A stretch of DNA of 64,000 bases from Entomospira culicis (GTDB lineage: Bacteria; Spirochaetota; Spirochaetia; WRBN01), in the NCBI RefSeq assembly GCF_028748145.1, contig NZ_CP118181.1:1550211-1614210 (forward strand), in the 5' to 3' direction. The translations under genes were made by a program, and so were the position numbers. Below the pieces are notes generated by a model. That model worked only from the letters and a program-made list of their open reading frames with translations, made no database searches and was not told the origin of the DNA. Position 1 is the first letter of the stretch. Each line of letters begins with the position of its first letter. Shown here piece by piece: positions 1 to 8,632 of this stretch.

Positions 1-249
1 ACTACGAATTTCGCCTTTATTCAGATAAAAAGTCAGCGTGCCTTGCATGCCTAACCACGTTACATCGGGGCGGACAACCTGCCTAAAGGTTGCGCTTAGC
101 TCGCGCACCTCATCGCGCTCATTCACCACTAAATCATCCCACACGCGCCAAGAAGCGTCAAAGGGAAGCGCATGGCTCTTTGTCGCCTTTTGCTCACCGC
201 CACAACTCATCAAAATCAATAAGAGTATCCACAATCCCGCTCTTTTCAT
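1..249 (-). CDS. Lipoprotein, 3' end beyond window (partial)
   Basis: An open frame of 83 codons starts with ATG at 249 and runs off the left edge. The N-terminus is MKRAGLWILLLILMSCGGEQ, a basic start, a short hydrophobic stretch and a lipobox (LMSC), so the product should be a lipoprotein anchored through Cys16. The visible mature part (DASWRVWDDLVVNERDEVRE) matches no family I recognise. It lies 20 bases downstream of trhA on the same strand and is probably the last or next gene of the lolD-plsC operon. The C-terminal part is not in the window. Confidence 0.75.
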   Translation of the reverse strand, partial: MKRAGLWILLLILMSCGGEQKATKSHALPFDASWRVWDDLVVNERDEVRELSATFRQVVRPDVTWLGMQGTLTFYLNKGEIRS

Positions 250-269
250 TTTTTACTCCCCAATTCTCT

Positions 270-953
270 TTACTGTACCGGCATCGGCAAGACAATGGTG
301 TACATCACCACAAAGAAGAGCGCCGATCCCGCCAAGACAAACCAATGAAAGAGATCGTGTACGCGCATGGCCGTCTTGAGATCCTTCTTTTTACCCAGCG
401 CATAAATCACTGCACCGATGCTGTAGAGTAGCCCCCCGCCAATCATCATGGCGACGCCTTTAACTCCCACGCTCTGGTAGAGTGGACTCAAGACATAGAC
501 CGCCACCCAGCCCATCGCAATATAGAGCGTTGAGTTGATCCAACCCGGTGATTTGATCCATATCGCCTTAAAGAGCGTGCCCAAAATCGCGATGCTCCAG
601 ATAATAATCACTAAAATCCAATCCAGTGGATAATGCAACACAACTAAACTCACCGGCGTATACGTTCCGGCGATGAACCAGAAGATCATGATATGGTCAA
701 ACCGACGAAAGAGTTGTTTTACGCGCGTACCGCGCTTAAAGCTATGATATAATGTACTCATGGTGTAGAGTAAAATTTGACTGACCCCATAAATGATAAA
801 GCTCACCGTATGCACCGTACTGGCGCGTTGAATCGATGCCACCACCAAGACCACCAGCGCCACCACCGACAACCCCGCACCAATCATGTGTGAGAGCGCC
901 GACCAAGGCTCATTTTGTGGTAGTCTCTCTGCTTCGCTCTGCTCTTTGTCCAT
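270..953 (-). CDS. trhA: Hemolysin III / TrhA family membrane protein
   Basis: A 227-residue protein with about seven membrane spans and the PAQR/hemolysin III signature residues: Ser and His in SHMIGAGLS near residue 21, STLYHSF near 66-72, FDHIMIFWFIAGTYTP near 85-100, and HDLFHW near the C-terminus. These His/Asp/Ser residues form the putative metal site of the family. TrhA proteins are linked to membrane energetics and fluidity; haemolysis is not an established native role. I chose the ATG at 953 because AAAGGAG lies 7 bases before it. An in-frame TTG two codons upstream overlaps that spacer. It follows plsC by 14 bases and is co-transcribed with it. Confidence 0.9.
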   Translation of the reverse strand: MDKEQSEAERLPQNEPWSALSHMIGAGLSVVALVVLVVASIQRASTVHTVSFIIYGVSQILLYTMSTLYHSFKRGTRVKQLFRRFDHIMIFWFIAGTYTPVSLVVLHYPLDWILVIIIWSIAILGTLFKAIWIKSPGWINSTLYIAMGWVAVYVLSPLYQSVGVKGVAMMIGGGLLYSIGAVIYALGKKKDLKTAMRVHDLFHWFVLAGSALFFVVMYTIVLPMPVQ

Positions 954-967
954 TGTCAAACTCCTTT

Positions 968-1723
968 CTATTGCTTACTGATACTAGCGTCATTTGCCGA
1001 GGTAAAGCCACTCTCCACCGTCGTCTGCACTTTTGTCATCAGCGCTTGCTTTTGATCAGATGGATAATCTTTGGTCTCAATCATCGGGTGGATGACAATA
1101 TCGATCGGTTTTTTACCCCCCACCTGCGTGATATATTGCCCAGCCTTCCAGCTTCCACTAATCGTAACCGGCACAATTGCGGTATCGGCAAGATAGGCAA
1201 TACGTGATGCACCCACCATAAAATCACGATTCTTAGGGCCTCGACTACGCGTACCTTCGGGATAAATTAAGGCGCTATAGTGCTCTTCGGTGAGGCGCTG
1301 TTTTGCCTTTTGAAAGAGCTTCATCGCCTGCTTAGGATCTTTACGATCGAGCATATAACACTCTAACGATCGCATATACGTCGCAAGAAAGGGAATATCC
1401 CCCAACTCCTTCTTGGCGATCATCGCCATTGGGGTGCGTAAATAACCATAACACAAGAGAATATCACTGTACTCCTGATGGTTGGACATAAAGAGCACCC
1501 CACGATTCTTAGGCAGATTCTCCAAGCCACTCACCGTTACGCGTGCGCCATTACCCCACATCAATGCACGAGATATCCAACTGAGCGTACGATAAGCAAA
1601 GGCTCGATTGAGCTTGCGCGCGCGTAAAAAGCGCAATAACCACTGAATCAGTAAAAATGGAATCGTTACCAAACTCACCAAGATAAACACAACCAAAAAT
1701 CGTAATAGCCCCAAAATCTTCAT
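968..1723 (-). CDS. plsC: 1-acyl-sn-glycerol-3-phosphate acyltransferase
   Basis: PlsC transfers an acyl chain to lysophosphatidic acid to make phosphatidic acid at the inner membrane. The 251-residue protein has an N-terminal membrane anchor (residues about 3-32), the catalytic NHX4D box as SNHQEYSD (His82, Asp87), and the phosphate-binding YPEGTRSRG box at 154-162. The length is normal for the family. GGGAG lies 6 bases before the ATG. It sits between lolC/E and trhA in one minus-strand run, so phospholipid synthesis and lipoprotein release are grouped. Confidence 0.93.
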   Translation of the reverse strand: MKILGLLRFLVVFILVSLVTIPFLLIQWLLRFLRARKLNRAFAYRTLSWISRALMWGNGARVTVSGLENLPKNRGVLFMSNHQEYSDILLCYGYLRTPMAMIAKKELGDIPFLATYMRSLECYMLDRKDPKQAMKLFQKAKQRLTEEHYSALIYPEGTRSRGPKNRDFMVGASRIAYLADTAIVPVTISGSWKAGQYITQVGGKKPIDIVIHPMIETKDYPSDQKQALMTKVQTTVESGFTSANDASISKQ

Positions 1724-1775
1724 TTTTCTCTCCCTTACACCTAGAAATTCATCTGAAAAAGTTGTTTATTATATC

Positions 1776-3035
1776 TTATACTTTTCTCAATAATTGCATC
1801 GGCTTCATCACGCTTGCCCGCCATGCCGGCACAAGACTAAATATTACCGTTAATATAACCACACCGCCCAAGCTCATCAAGAGCGATGCCCACTCAATCC
1901 GCACCTCCATCCCACGTAGATAAAAGCTCAAGTCTAACACTGGCCACTCAATCCATGGCAAGATCTGCCCCAAACCACGCGCCATCACCACACTGACATC
2001 CTCCACCCACGGCAAGAGATGCACAAAACCAAAGGTCAACAACAAACCAAAGAGCGCACCCAGTAGGACACCAGCTAAGGCCGTCCAAAAGCTAGCAAAA
2101 AGATAAAACGCAAAGAGCTGTCTGCGATGCATGCCCAAAAAAGTCAGGGTAACAATGCTCCTAATCTGTTCCAAATAGAAGAGTTGAAGCACCCCCACCG
2201 TATTGGCAATCGCGACCACGGTAATCAAAATCAACAAAAAGAGCAAGATCCCACGACTAGAATTGAGGCTCACCAGTTCGCTCTTGTTGAGATTTTGCCA
2301 ATCATACACCAGATAATTATTACCTAATATTGCCTGCACCGCATCACGTGTTGCCTTAATGTTTTTGTACGGCTCATGCACTTTGATACCAAAGAGATGC
2401 TCTTGCTCCCCATCTGCAAAGAGATCCTTTGCCCAGGGAAGGGTTACAAAGAGCCAGCGCTCATCCAAATTTTGATAGCCTGTAGAGACCAACGCAGTAA
2501 TTTCTGCCCGTAAAATACGCGGTTGGTAGACGCCCATCGTATCCGCGTACGCCACCATCAGGCGCACCGTATCGCCCACGCCAAGACCCAACTGCTTCGC
2601 ACTAGCCACTCCCAACCAAACCTCGCCCTCATTGAGCATAGCATCCGGAGGCTCAATCGTTAAATAACGTCGAAATTGTCCCTCCTCGCCATAGAGCTTA
2701 GGATCGATGCCCCGCAACTGCACACTCATGCGCCCCGTCGAGGAGAAGGCTAACCCATAACTACGCACCTCTTCATACACCGCATGCACCATCGGTGCAT
2801 CGGCGAGACGCGCTTTTGCCTCATCAAAAGTCGGATCTAAAAAACTTGTTACTTGTAAATGATACGAGTAGGTCTCTAAAAAGCGATCGATAATGCCCTC
2901 CACCATCGACCTTGAGAGTTGACTCACAAAGACCAACGGCGCCACACTCAAGGCAATCACCCAAATGGCGCTCCGTAGAGCGCGCTGTTTAGGGTTTAGC
3001 ATAAAGCGCCTTGCTAAATAGCTACTAAGGTTCAT
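1776..3035 (-). CDS. Lipoprotein-releasing ABC transporter permease (LolC/LolE type)
   Basis: A 419-residue FtsX/MacB-type permease with an N-terminal span (residues about 21-41), a large periplasmic domain (about 45-255) and three C-terminal spans that end in a conserved (L/V)VPAWRASVMKPMQLLRKV tail typical of LolC/LolE. With LolD, encoded 3 bases upstream, it would extract lipoproteins from the inner membrane for transfer to LolA. Only one permease gene is present here, so the complex is either a homodimer (LolF style) or uses a second permease encoded elsewhere. Which of LolC or LolE it matches cannot be told by eye. Confidence 0.9.
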   Translation of the reverse strand: MNLSSYLARRFMLNPKQRALRSAIWVIALSVAPLVFVSQLSRSMVEGIIDRFLETYSYHLQVTSFLDPTFDEAKARLADAPMVHAVYEEVRSYGLAFSSTGRMSVQLRGIDPKLYGEEGQFRRYLTIEPPDAMLNEGEVWLGVASAKQLGLGVGDTVRLMVAYADTMGVYQPRILRAEITALVSTGYQNLDERWLFVTLPWAKDLFADGEQEHLFGIKVHEPYKNIKATRDAVQAILGNNYLVYDWQNLNKSELVSLNSSRGILLFLLILITVVAIANTVGVLQLFYLEQIRSIVTLTFLGMHRRQLFAFYLFASFWTALAGVLLGALFGLLLTFGFVHLLPWVEDVSVVMARGLGQILPWIEWPVLDLSFYLRGMEVRIEWASLLMSLGGVVILTVIFSLVPAWRASVMKPMQLLRKV

Positions 3036-3038
3036 CAG

Positions 3039-3719
3039 CTAGCTCCCTGCAAGAACCTTCGTCAGCTCCAATTGACGCGAGGCTCGCTTCGCCAACTGCA
3101 GATCGTGCGTAACCAATAGCAACGATCCTTCTTCGGCAAGTGTTAAATCAACCATCAAGCGAAAAACATTCTGCGCATGATAGCCATCCAAACTCCCCGT
3201 CGGCTCATCAGCCAAGATCAATTTTGGGCGATTCATCAACGCACGCGCTACCGCCACACGTTGGCGCTCGCCACCCGATAATCGCGCTGGCAGGCTCTTC
3301 TCTTTATTAGCCATACCTACCGCATCCAAAAGATACCGCGCGCGCGCATCCACCGTGGCACCGCGTCGCCCAGCTAACCACGCCGGCATGCAAACGTTCT
3401 CTAACACCGTAAAATCTTCCAGCAAAAAGTGAAACTGAAAGATAAAGCCTAACTCCTCATTGCGATACTGCGCCAATGTTCGATCGCTTGCCTTACCCAC
3501 ATCCACCCCACAGCTCGTAATCGTACCGCCATCAAACGGGTCTAGACCAGCAATTAAATTGAGTAATGTCGATTTGCCCGATCCCGACTCACCCACCACC
3601 GCCATCACCTCCTTGGGATAGAGGGAAAAAGTGAGATGGTGCAACACCTTTTGACGCGCATCGCCCACCTTATAGCTCTTCTCTAGTTGCTCCACATAGA
3701 GAATCGGCTTAGGGCTCAT
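3039..3719 (-). CDS. lolD: Lipoprotein-releasing ABC transporter ATPase
   Basis: A 226-residue ATPase of the LolD/MacB/FtsE group. Walker A is GESGSGKST at residues 43-51, the ABC signature LSGGERQ at 147-153, and Walker [10 protein letters not shown] at 167-175, followed by the D-loop SLD. The ATG overlaps the stop codon of the upstream membrane protein gene by 4 bases, and the stop lies just before the permease start, so the three genes are translationally coupled. It energises lipoprotein release at the inner membrane. Confidence 0.94.
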   Translation of the reverse strand: MSPKPILYVEQLEKSYKVGDARQKVLHHLTFSLYPKEVMAVVGESGSGKSTLLNLIAGLDPFDGGTITSCGVDVGKASDRTLAQYRNEELGFIFQFHFLLEDFTVLENVCMPAWLAGRRGATVDARARYLLDAVGMANKEKSLPARLSGGERQRVAVARALMNRPKLILADEPTGSLDGYHAQNVFRLMVDLTLAEEGSLLLVTHDLQLAKRASRQLELTKVLAGS

Positions 3720-4342
3720 TCTTGCCCGTCTTCACCGCGTTTAGTTAGCGACAACGGCAACAACCAACTTGCAAACGCAATTGCCACCACCAATAAGACG
3801 CTTAAGGCAGTAAAAAGATATTGATTCATAAAGATAAAGACATCGCTTGCCCCAGCCACCAACGTGGCTACTACTAAGCCAATCAACGCAACCCATGCGC
3901 CTTTAGCGTAAAACCGCGCAACTAATAGCGTAAACAGTAGATAAAAAAGCGGGCGAAAGAGATACTCATATGCACCGTCAGCACTGCTTCTAAAGAACCA
4001 GAAAATCAAGCCATCTACCGCAAAAAACGTGGCCAAAAAGGCAATCAAGTAGATCTCGTCGCGCAAAACCCAACGACAGTGCAACGCCCAAGGGATCATC
4101 ACCAGTAAATAACCAAAAGGTATCAGGTAATCTAACACAAAAACCACCACCCATTGCGAGGCGAAGGTCATATAATCGCCAGCAAACCCCTGATCTAAAA
4201 GAAAGGCACGAATCAGAACCATCGGCAAGACCAATAGCAAGCCTATCGCCCCGTGCCACAAGACCATCCGTGGCGCGCGCCCCATAAATAATTGAGTAAT
4301 TAGCAGTGCGGGCATTAGCCCTAATACAAAGAGATTCATCAT
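3716..4342 (-). CDS. Multi-spanning membrane protein of unknown function, first gene of the lol operon
   Basis: A 208-residue protein made almost entirely of hydrophobic segments (about six or seven predicted spans), ending in a short charged tail ([10 protein letters not shown]). I do not recognise a family. It overlaps lolD by 4 bases, so it is likely made together with the LolCDE-type exporter and could be a partner or a membrane-maturation protein; that is inference. Two ATGs at 4342 and 4339 are possible starts. The -10 hexamer CATACT ends only 5 bases before the first, so the transcript would be leaderless. Confidence 0.8.
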   Translation of the reverse strand: MMNLFVLGLMPALLITQLFMGRAPRMVLWHGAIGLLLVLPMVLIRAFLLDQGFAGDYMTFASQWVVVFVLDYLIPFGYLLVMIPWALHCRWVLRDEIYLIAFLATFFAVDGLIFWFFRSSADGAYEYLFRPLFYLLFTLLVARFYAKGAWVALIGLVVATLVAGASDVFIFMNQYLFTALSVLLVVAIAFASWLLPLSLTKRGEDGQE

Positions 4343-4347
4343 TGTTA

Positions 4348-4376
4348 AGTATGCATGGATTATCGCATTTTGACAA
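4348..4376 (-). promoter_or_regulatory. Promoter of the lol-plsC-trhA operon (leaderless type)
   Basis: On the minus strand TTGTCA (4376-4371), a 17-base spacer and CATACT (4353-4348) lie 5 bases before the ATG at 4342. No ribosome-binding site fits between them. The -35 box overlaps the arm of the hairpin that follows mupG. Confidence 0.6.
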
Positions 4377-4404
4377 GAGGGGCAACCCTAAGATCGCCCC
4401 TCTT
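4375..4404 (-). terminator. Hairpin terminator after mupG
   Basis: Nine-base arms AAGAGGGGC and GCCCCTCTT enclose a 12-base loop. It lies just past the mupG stop. The T-run is better on the plus strand (TTTTCTC) than on the minus strand (TGTCAAAA), so termination in the minus direction may be partial. Confidence 0.55.
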
Positions 4405-4413
4405 TTCTCTATT

Positions 4414-5496
4414 TTATGGAATTAATTTGAATTTATGCCACGCTTCGATGCGATCTAAAAAAGGGATATAGTCAGGGTGCACGCGCGCCACCACCGAACT
4501 CTTACCACTATTCTCCATCGCATGACGCGCAATCTGCATCTCGCCAGCATAATGCCCATATTCTGAACTCTCAATGATAATATCACCGCGCTCAATCGTT
4601 GGCTTAGCGTTCATCACTGCAAAGTGATGCCCCTTGTGCTTAACGCGCGACTGGGTGGAACGTACCAAAAAGCTACTGACATCGCCACGATTGAAGTGCA
4701 ACTCATCAAAGAGAATGCTCTTCTCTACCGCAGGCAAATCGATAAGCGTCTCGATCTTAAGCTCTAGCACATCTTTATTGATCGCCGCTAACGTCGCCAA
4801 CTCCGCCTCACTGGCAAAGCAGTTGGAGATAATCACCACATCGATGCCACTAAAGAAGAGATCTCGCGCCTGCACATCGATAGGCAACGCGCGATGCTCC
4901 TCAAGCGTACACAACCCTTGATCGACCGGCCAAGGGCCAAACGTCGCCACATGCGAGTTGACAAAGGCTGCCGTAGTTAAACCAAATTGCTTAAAACGCA
5001 CGTTACAGCTATCAAAATGCGCGCGCGTTAAGCCACTGTAACGGTGCGGATAAAAGTTATGACACCCCAACATCATGTGTGTGTTGGGCTTGTAATCCAT
5101 AATCGTCTCGATATAGTGCGTGTCGTTGCTCATGTTGATCTCCACCTGCAGACCATGCGGGTTGTAGGTCATCATCGACTCCTCCATGCCCGTAAAGCCC
5201 ATATCCAAGCGAAAACCTTTCACCCCCAGATCGGCAAAGAAGCTCAAATCTTGATATGAAATCCCCAGCGCACTAAAGATACGCGGAGCCACATCGACAA
5301 TCACATCGTACTTGAGCGCCATCGCGTGTGCTACCGTCTCCTTAAATTCAGCAACAATCTTCTCCTTATCGCCCTCAATCGAGAGCAAACACATAAAGAC
5401 GCGCGTAAACCCATGCTTGGCCGCTAAGTCCAAATACGCCTTATTCTCGGCGATGGGCGCATGCCCTGCATAAACCGAAATGCCTAATTGACGCAT
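4414..5496 (-). CDS. mupG: MupG-like TIM-barrel phosphoglycosidase (DUF871)
   Basis: A 360-residue DUF871 protein. The family's best studied member, MupG, cleaves MurNAc-6-phosphate-GlcNAc in the cytoplasm; other members are often annotated as outer surface protein. Family features seen are the N-terminal LGISVYAGH, an internal LGCHNFYPHRYSGLT stretch near residue 145, and FGPWPVDQGLCTLEEHR near 190-206. The C-terminal part is the usual cyclophilin-like domain. It is the last gene of the celB-celA-mupG run, 9 bases after the EIIA stop, so its substrate is probably a disaccharide phosphorylated by this PTS. Whether that is a muropeptide sugar or a beta-glucoside is open. Confidence 0.85.
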   Translation of the reverse strand: MRQLGISVYAGHAPIAENKAYLDLAAKHGFTRVFMCLLSIEGDKEKIVAEFKETVAHAMALKYDVIVDVAPRIFSALGISYQDLSFFADLGVKGFRLDMGFTGMEESMMTYNPHGLQVEINMSNDTHYIETIMDYKPNTHMMLGCHNFYPHRYSGLTRAHFDSCNVRFKQFGLTTAAFVNSHVATFGPWPVDQGLCTLEEHRALPIDVQARDLFFSGIDVVIISNCFASEAELATLAAINKDVLELKIETLIDLPAVEKSILFDELHFNRGDVSSFLVRSTQSRVKHKGHHFAVMNAKPTIERGDIIIESSEYGHYAGEMQIARHAMENSGKSSVVARVHPDYIPFLDRIEAWHKFKLIP

Positions 5497-5505
5497 CCTC
5501 TCCCC

Positions 5506-5859
5506 CTACTTGCCTTCAAGTGCGCGTAAACGTGCATCTAAATCTGCCACTTTTGCGTGCAAATTGATAATCTTCTCGGTGAGCGCCTTCTCCGAAATCG
5601 CCGTCATCAAGTGATCTTGTGCGTGCAAAAAGAGCATGCTAATCTCAACGGGATTACCACCGCTCTCCTGCTGAATAAAGCCTGTCTGAATCTTATGCGC
5701 AGCGTGGAGCTCAGTATCTGCCTCGGCATAACGCGCCTTAGCCTCACCAATCTTTCCTGCCTCAGCCAAGCTCATCGCCTCAAAGACCTTACCTCGTGCC
5801 TCACCAGCACTGGCGATAATCGTAAAAATCGCCTCTTCCAGATTTAACTCTTCACTCAT
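5506..5859 (-). CDS. celA: PTS lactose/cellobiose-type EIIA component
   Basis: A 117-residue all-helical PTS EIIA. It carries the conserved C-terminal FLHAQDHLMTAIS segment (residues 78-90), which aligns with the VHAQDHLMT motif of the lactose/cellobiose family, and a central ELHAAHKIQTGFIQ segment with candidate phospho-accepting histidines (His52 and His55; the standard active His lies in or near the HAQDH region). It would pass phosphate from HPr to EIIB. GGAG lies 9 bases before the ATG. EIIC is encoded 11 bases upstream. The symbol celA is used in the sense of cellobiose EIIA. Confidence 0.88.
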   Translation of the reverse strand: MSEELNLEEAIFTIIASAGEARGKVFEAMSLAEAGKIGEAKARYAEADTELHAAHKIQTGFIQQESGGNPVEISMLFLHAQDHLMTAISEKALTEKIINLHAKVADLDARLRALEGK

Positions 5860-5870
5860 CTTTTACACTC

Positions 5871-7145
5871 CTACTCTTTAGCAGCATCCAGCTCTTCTTG
5901 GTACATCTTCTTATCGTACATCTTCATAAACGGCAGGTAAACAACACCCAAAATCACGATGTTCACCAATGCTAAAATCGCTGCGCGGATATCAAGCCCC
6001 GTTGCAAAGAAAGCCCCTAAAGGTGCGGGGAATGTCCACGGTGCTACAAGCACAGGAATATTTACCATACCAGAAGCGATAGCGATGTAACTTACAATCG
6101 TAACAATCACAGGACCTAAAATAAAGGGCACAAAGAAGAACGGATTGAGCATGATTGGTAGACCAAAAATAACTGGCTCATTAATGTTGAACAACGCAGG
6201 AATCAATGTAACCTTACCTAAATCCTTTAAGTAGCGAGAACGAGCAAAGAGAAGCAAAAAGACCAAACTCAACGTGCCACCAGAGCCACCTATCCAGACA
6301 AACCACTGAAAAAATGGCTCTGGAGTTAAATAAGGAATCGCCGCACCAGCTTCGTAAGCACTACTATTTTCAGAGATCATCTCTGTCCAAATAGGACGCG
6401 CCACCGCACCCACAATAGAGACACCATGAATTCCCATCGTCCACAAAAGCGTTACCAAAAAGACAATAATCACCGCACCATAAGGAGTATCTACGATATT
6501 TTTTAATGGATCAAAAATCTTAATAAACATCGCCTGTAAGTCAACTTTTGCGATAGTAATTAAGGTAAACATCACAATCATGATCGCAAAGGCCGGAAAT
6601 AACGCAGAGAAAGATTTAGAGACAGAGTCAGGCACACCTTCGGGCATCTTGATAACTAAGTTCTTCTTCACAAAGAGACGAAAGATCTCTACGGATAAAA
6701 TAGAGGTAAAAATTCCCGTAAATAAGCTCGCACCACCTAATCTTCCTAGAGGAATCACGAACCCTAAGCCATCAGCTATTTGAGGCATGGTGGTCATAAA
6801 GTAGGCCATCAGCGAAAGCGTACCGCCACTCCTACCATCTAGCTCATAGCTCTTGGCAAGGCTATATCCCATATTATATGTAGCATAAATGGCAATTAAG
6901 CCTGTAGTAACACGAAACGGTAACGCAATACCCAGCGAATTTGCCGCCAAAAATTGAAAAAATGCCTTACCCTCCTTAAAGGCGTCGGTAAAGGGCAAGT
7001 TCAAGAAAATTAAAAATAAACTGCCTACAATCGTCAATGGAATTGTTGAGACCATTCCATCGCGAATTGCCATTAAATGACGTTGCTTAGCAAGCTTGGT
7101 CATCGGGTTCAAAAAGTAGTGTTCCATCAAACTACCTGTACTCAT
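5871..7145 (-). CDS. celB: PTS lactose/cellobiose-type EIIC permease
   Basis: A 424-residue permease with about ten spans. Typical family segments are FLNPMTKLAKQRHLMAIRDG at residues 11-30, the conserved NINEPVIFGLPIMLNPFFFV near 312-331 and a MGIHGVSIVGAVARPIW segment near 237. It imports and phosphorylates a beta-linked disaccharide together with EIIA and an EIIB. No EIIB domain is fused here and none is encoded in the window. It is the first gene of the celB-celA-mupG operon and has its own consensus promoter. GGGAG lies 9 bases before the ATG. Confidence 0.93.
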   Translation of the reverse strand: MSTGSLMEHYFLNPMTKLAKQRHLMAIRDGMVSTIPLTIVGSLFLIFLNLPFTDAFKEGKAFFQFLAANSLGIALPFRVTTGLIAIYATYNMGYSLAKSYELDGRSGGTLSLMAYFMTTMPQIADGLGFVIPLGRLGGASLFTGIFTSILSVEIFRLFVKKNLVIKMPEGVPDSVSKSFSALFPAFAIMIVMFTLITIAKVDLQAMFIKIFDPLKNIVDTPYGAVIIVFLVTLLWTMGIHGVSIVGAVARPIWTEMISENSSAYEAGAAIPYLTPEPFFQWFVWIGGSGGTLSLVFLLLFARSRYLKDLGKVTLIPALFNINEPVIFGLPIMLNPFFFVPFILGPVIVTIVSYIAIASGMVNIPVLVAPWTFPAPLGAFFATGLDIRAAILALVNIVILGVVYLPFMKMYDKKMYQEELDAAKE

Positions 7146-7196
7146 TTTTCATCACTCCCTTCATACAAAAAAAAGTATTTTTACTATCTATCCTTC

Positions 7197-7225
7197 ATTT
7201 TACCATGCTTTTGGCAAGCTGTCAA
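7197..7225 (-). promoter_or_regulatory. Promoter of celB-celA-mupG
   Basis: TTGACA (7225-7220), 17-base spacer, TAAAAT (7202-7197) with an upstream TGG that makes an extended -10. The leader is about 45 bases and holds a GGGAG ribosome-binding site. The same GCATG(A/G)TAAAAT core is seen at the gene 8545 promoter. Confidence 0.7.
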
Positions 7226-7234
7226 TCACAACAA

Positions 7235-8545
7235 TTAAATCTGCCAACCCGATAGGTGGGGTTTGTGTGCTTGCAGTAACTCGTTAAAAATCACACGCGT
7301 CATCGCACCGTGCTTGGTGAGCGGATTAATGGTGAGGGCTTGAATGGCGATGTTGTAATCTTTTTTTACCGCCGCTTCGATAGTGAGGCGCTCGAAGGTC
7401 TTCATTAGGAGAATTTCGGCTTGCGCGGGCGCTGGTAGAGGCGAGGCTTTGAGCGAAACTGGGCCAAAGCTGGTGATCATGGCGGAGGTTTCGATGATCG
7501 CGTCGTCAGGGAGAATACCAATGGTACCATTATTTGGCATGTTCACCACCATAATCTCTTGACTATTGGTATAAATCGCACGAATCAAACCACAGGCAGC
7601 GTCGCTGTAGTGCGCCCCTCCACGCTGTTCAAGTTCGGCTGGTTTCTCGTTAAGTTCGGGGTTTTTGTAGATTTCAAAGAGCGCCTCTTCCACACCACGC
7701 ACCACTTCGGCACGCGTCTTGCCATCTTTAAACGACTCCAACTCTTCGTGTAAAATATCATCTTGCATGTAATAATAACGGTGATAGGGGCAGGGTAACA
7801 TGCCCAATTGTTGAACAAATTCCTTATTCCAAACGATAGGTTTAAGATTTTTTACGACCGATTTAGTGGATTCATGCTCAATGATTTTGGGTAGAATCTC
7901 TTGGGTAATCTCTCTGCCTTGGTGATAAATATGTTTACCCCAAACATAATGATTCATGCCCAAAAAGTGAATAAAGAAGTCCTCATCGCCAATCACCTCG
8001 CCCACCGATCGTTGCATGCCGATAGGCACATTGCACAGACCAATACACTTGATGCTAGAGTGGCGATGCACCGCCTCGGTAACCATACTGCTGGGGTTAC
8101 TAAAGTTGATCAGCCACGCATTGGGGCAGAGACGCTCCATCTCTTTAGCAATCTCCAAAACCACAGGAATAGTACGTAATGCCTTCATAAAGCCACCAAA
8201 ACCATTGGTCTCTTGCCCAATTGCCCCGTGAGAGAGGGGGATACGCTCATCTTGAATGCGTGCATCTAGCAGACCTACACGTAGTTGTGTGGTAACAAAA
8301 TCGGCATCTTTGAGCGCCTCTTCACGATCCATCGTCAGATGAATCTGCATCGGCACGCCAGCCTTCTCTACCATCCGCCTAGCCAGCGCGCCGACAATCT
8401 CTAACTTTTCTCTACCGGCCTCAATATCGACCAACCAGAGCTCTTTAATCGGCACATCTTGGTATCGACTAATAAAACCAGCTACAATCTCTGGCGTGTA
8501 GCTAGATCCGCCACCGATTGTGGCAATTTTTAGGGGTTTTTTCAT
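7235..8545 (-). CDS. celF: 6-phospho-beta-glucosidase, glycoside hydrolase family 4
   Basis: A 436-residue GH4 enzyme, which uses NAD+ and a divalent metal to hydrolyse phosphorylated beta-glucosides after PTS uptake. The N-terminal Rossmann motif is ATIGGGSSYTPEIV; NFSNPSSMVTEAV near residue 148 and GLCNVPIGMQRS near 170 carry the family's metal and substrate ligands (the Cys of CNVP). GQETNGFGGF is also a family motif. I prefer the ATG at 8545 (GAGAGG 8 bases upstream) over the GTG at 8554. It lies upstream of celB on the same strand but has a separate promoter. Confidence 0.92.
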   Translation of the reverse strand: MKKPLKIATIGGGSSYTPEIVAGFISRYQDVPIKELWLVDIEAGREKLEIVGALARRMVEKAGVPMQIHLTMDREEALKDADFVTTQLRVGLLDARIQDERIPLSHGAIGQETNGFGGFMKALRTIPVVLEIAKEMERLCPNAWLINFSNPSSMVTEAVHRHSSIKCIGLCNVPIGMQRSVGEVIGDEDFFIHFLGMNHYVWGKHIYHQGREITQEILPKIIEHESTKSVVKNLKPIVWNKEFVQQLGMLPCPYHRYYYMQDDILHEELESFKDGKTRAEVVRGVEEALFEIYKNPELNEKPAELEQRGGAHYSDAACGLIRAIYTNSQEIMVVNMPNNGTIGILPDDAIIETSAMITSFGPVSLKASPLPAPAQAEILLMKTFERLTIEAAVKKDYNIAIQALTINPLTKHGAMTRVIFNELLQAHKPHLSGWQI

Positions 8546-8591
8546 GGGGCTCACCTCTCACAAACATAGAGTCGTCTCTCTTTTTATTATA

Positions 8592-8620
8592 ATTTTATCA
8601 TGCGTTTTCCCCATTGTCAA
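8592..8620 (-). promoter_or_regulatory. Promoter of the GH4 gene
   Basis: A perfect -35 TTGACA (8620-8615), 17-base spacer and TAAAAT (8597-8592), about 45 bases before the start. Its position relative to the gene and its sequence resemble the celB promoter, suggesting shared control. No regulator gene is adjacent. Confidence 0.7.
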
Positions 8621-8632
8621 GAAAAACGTATA

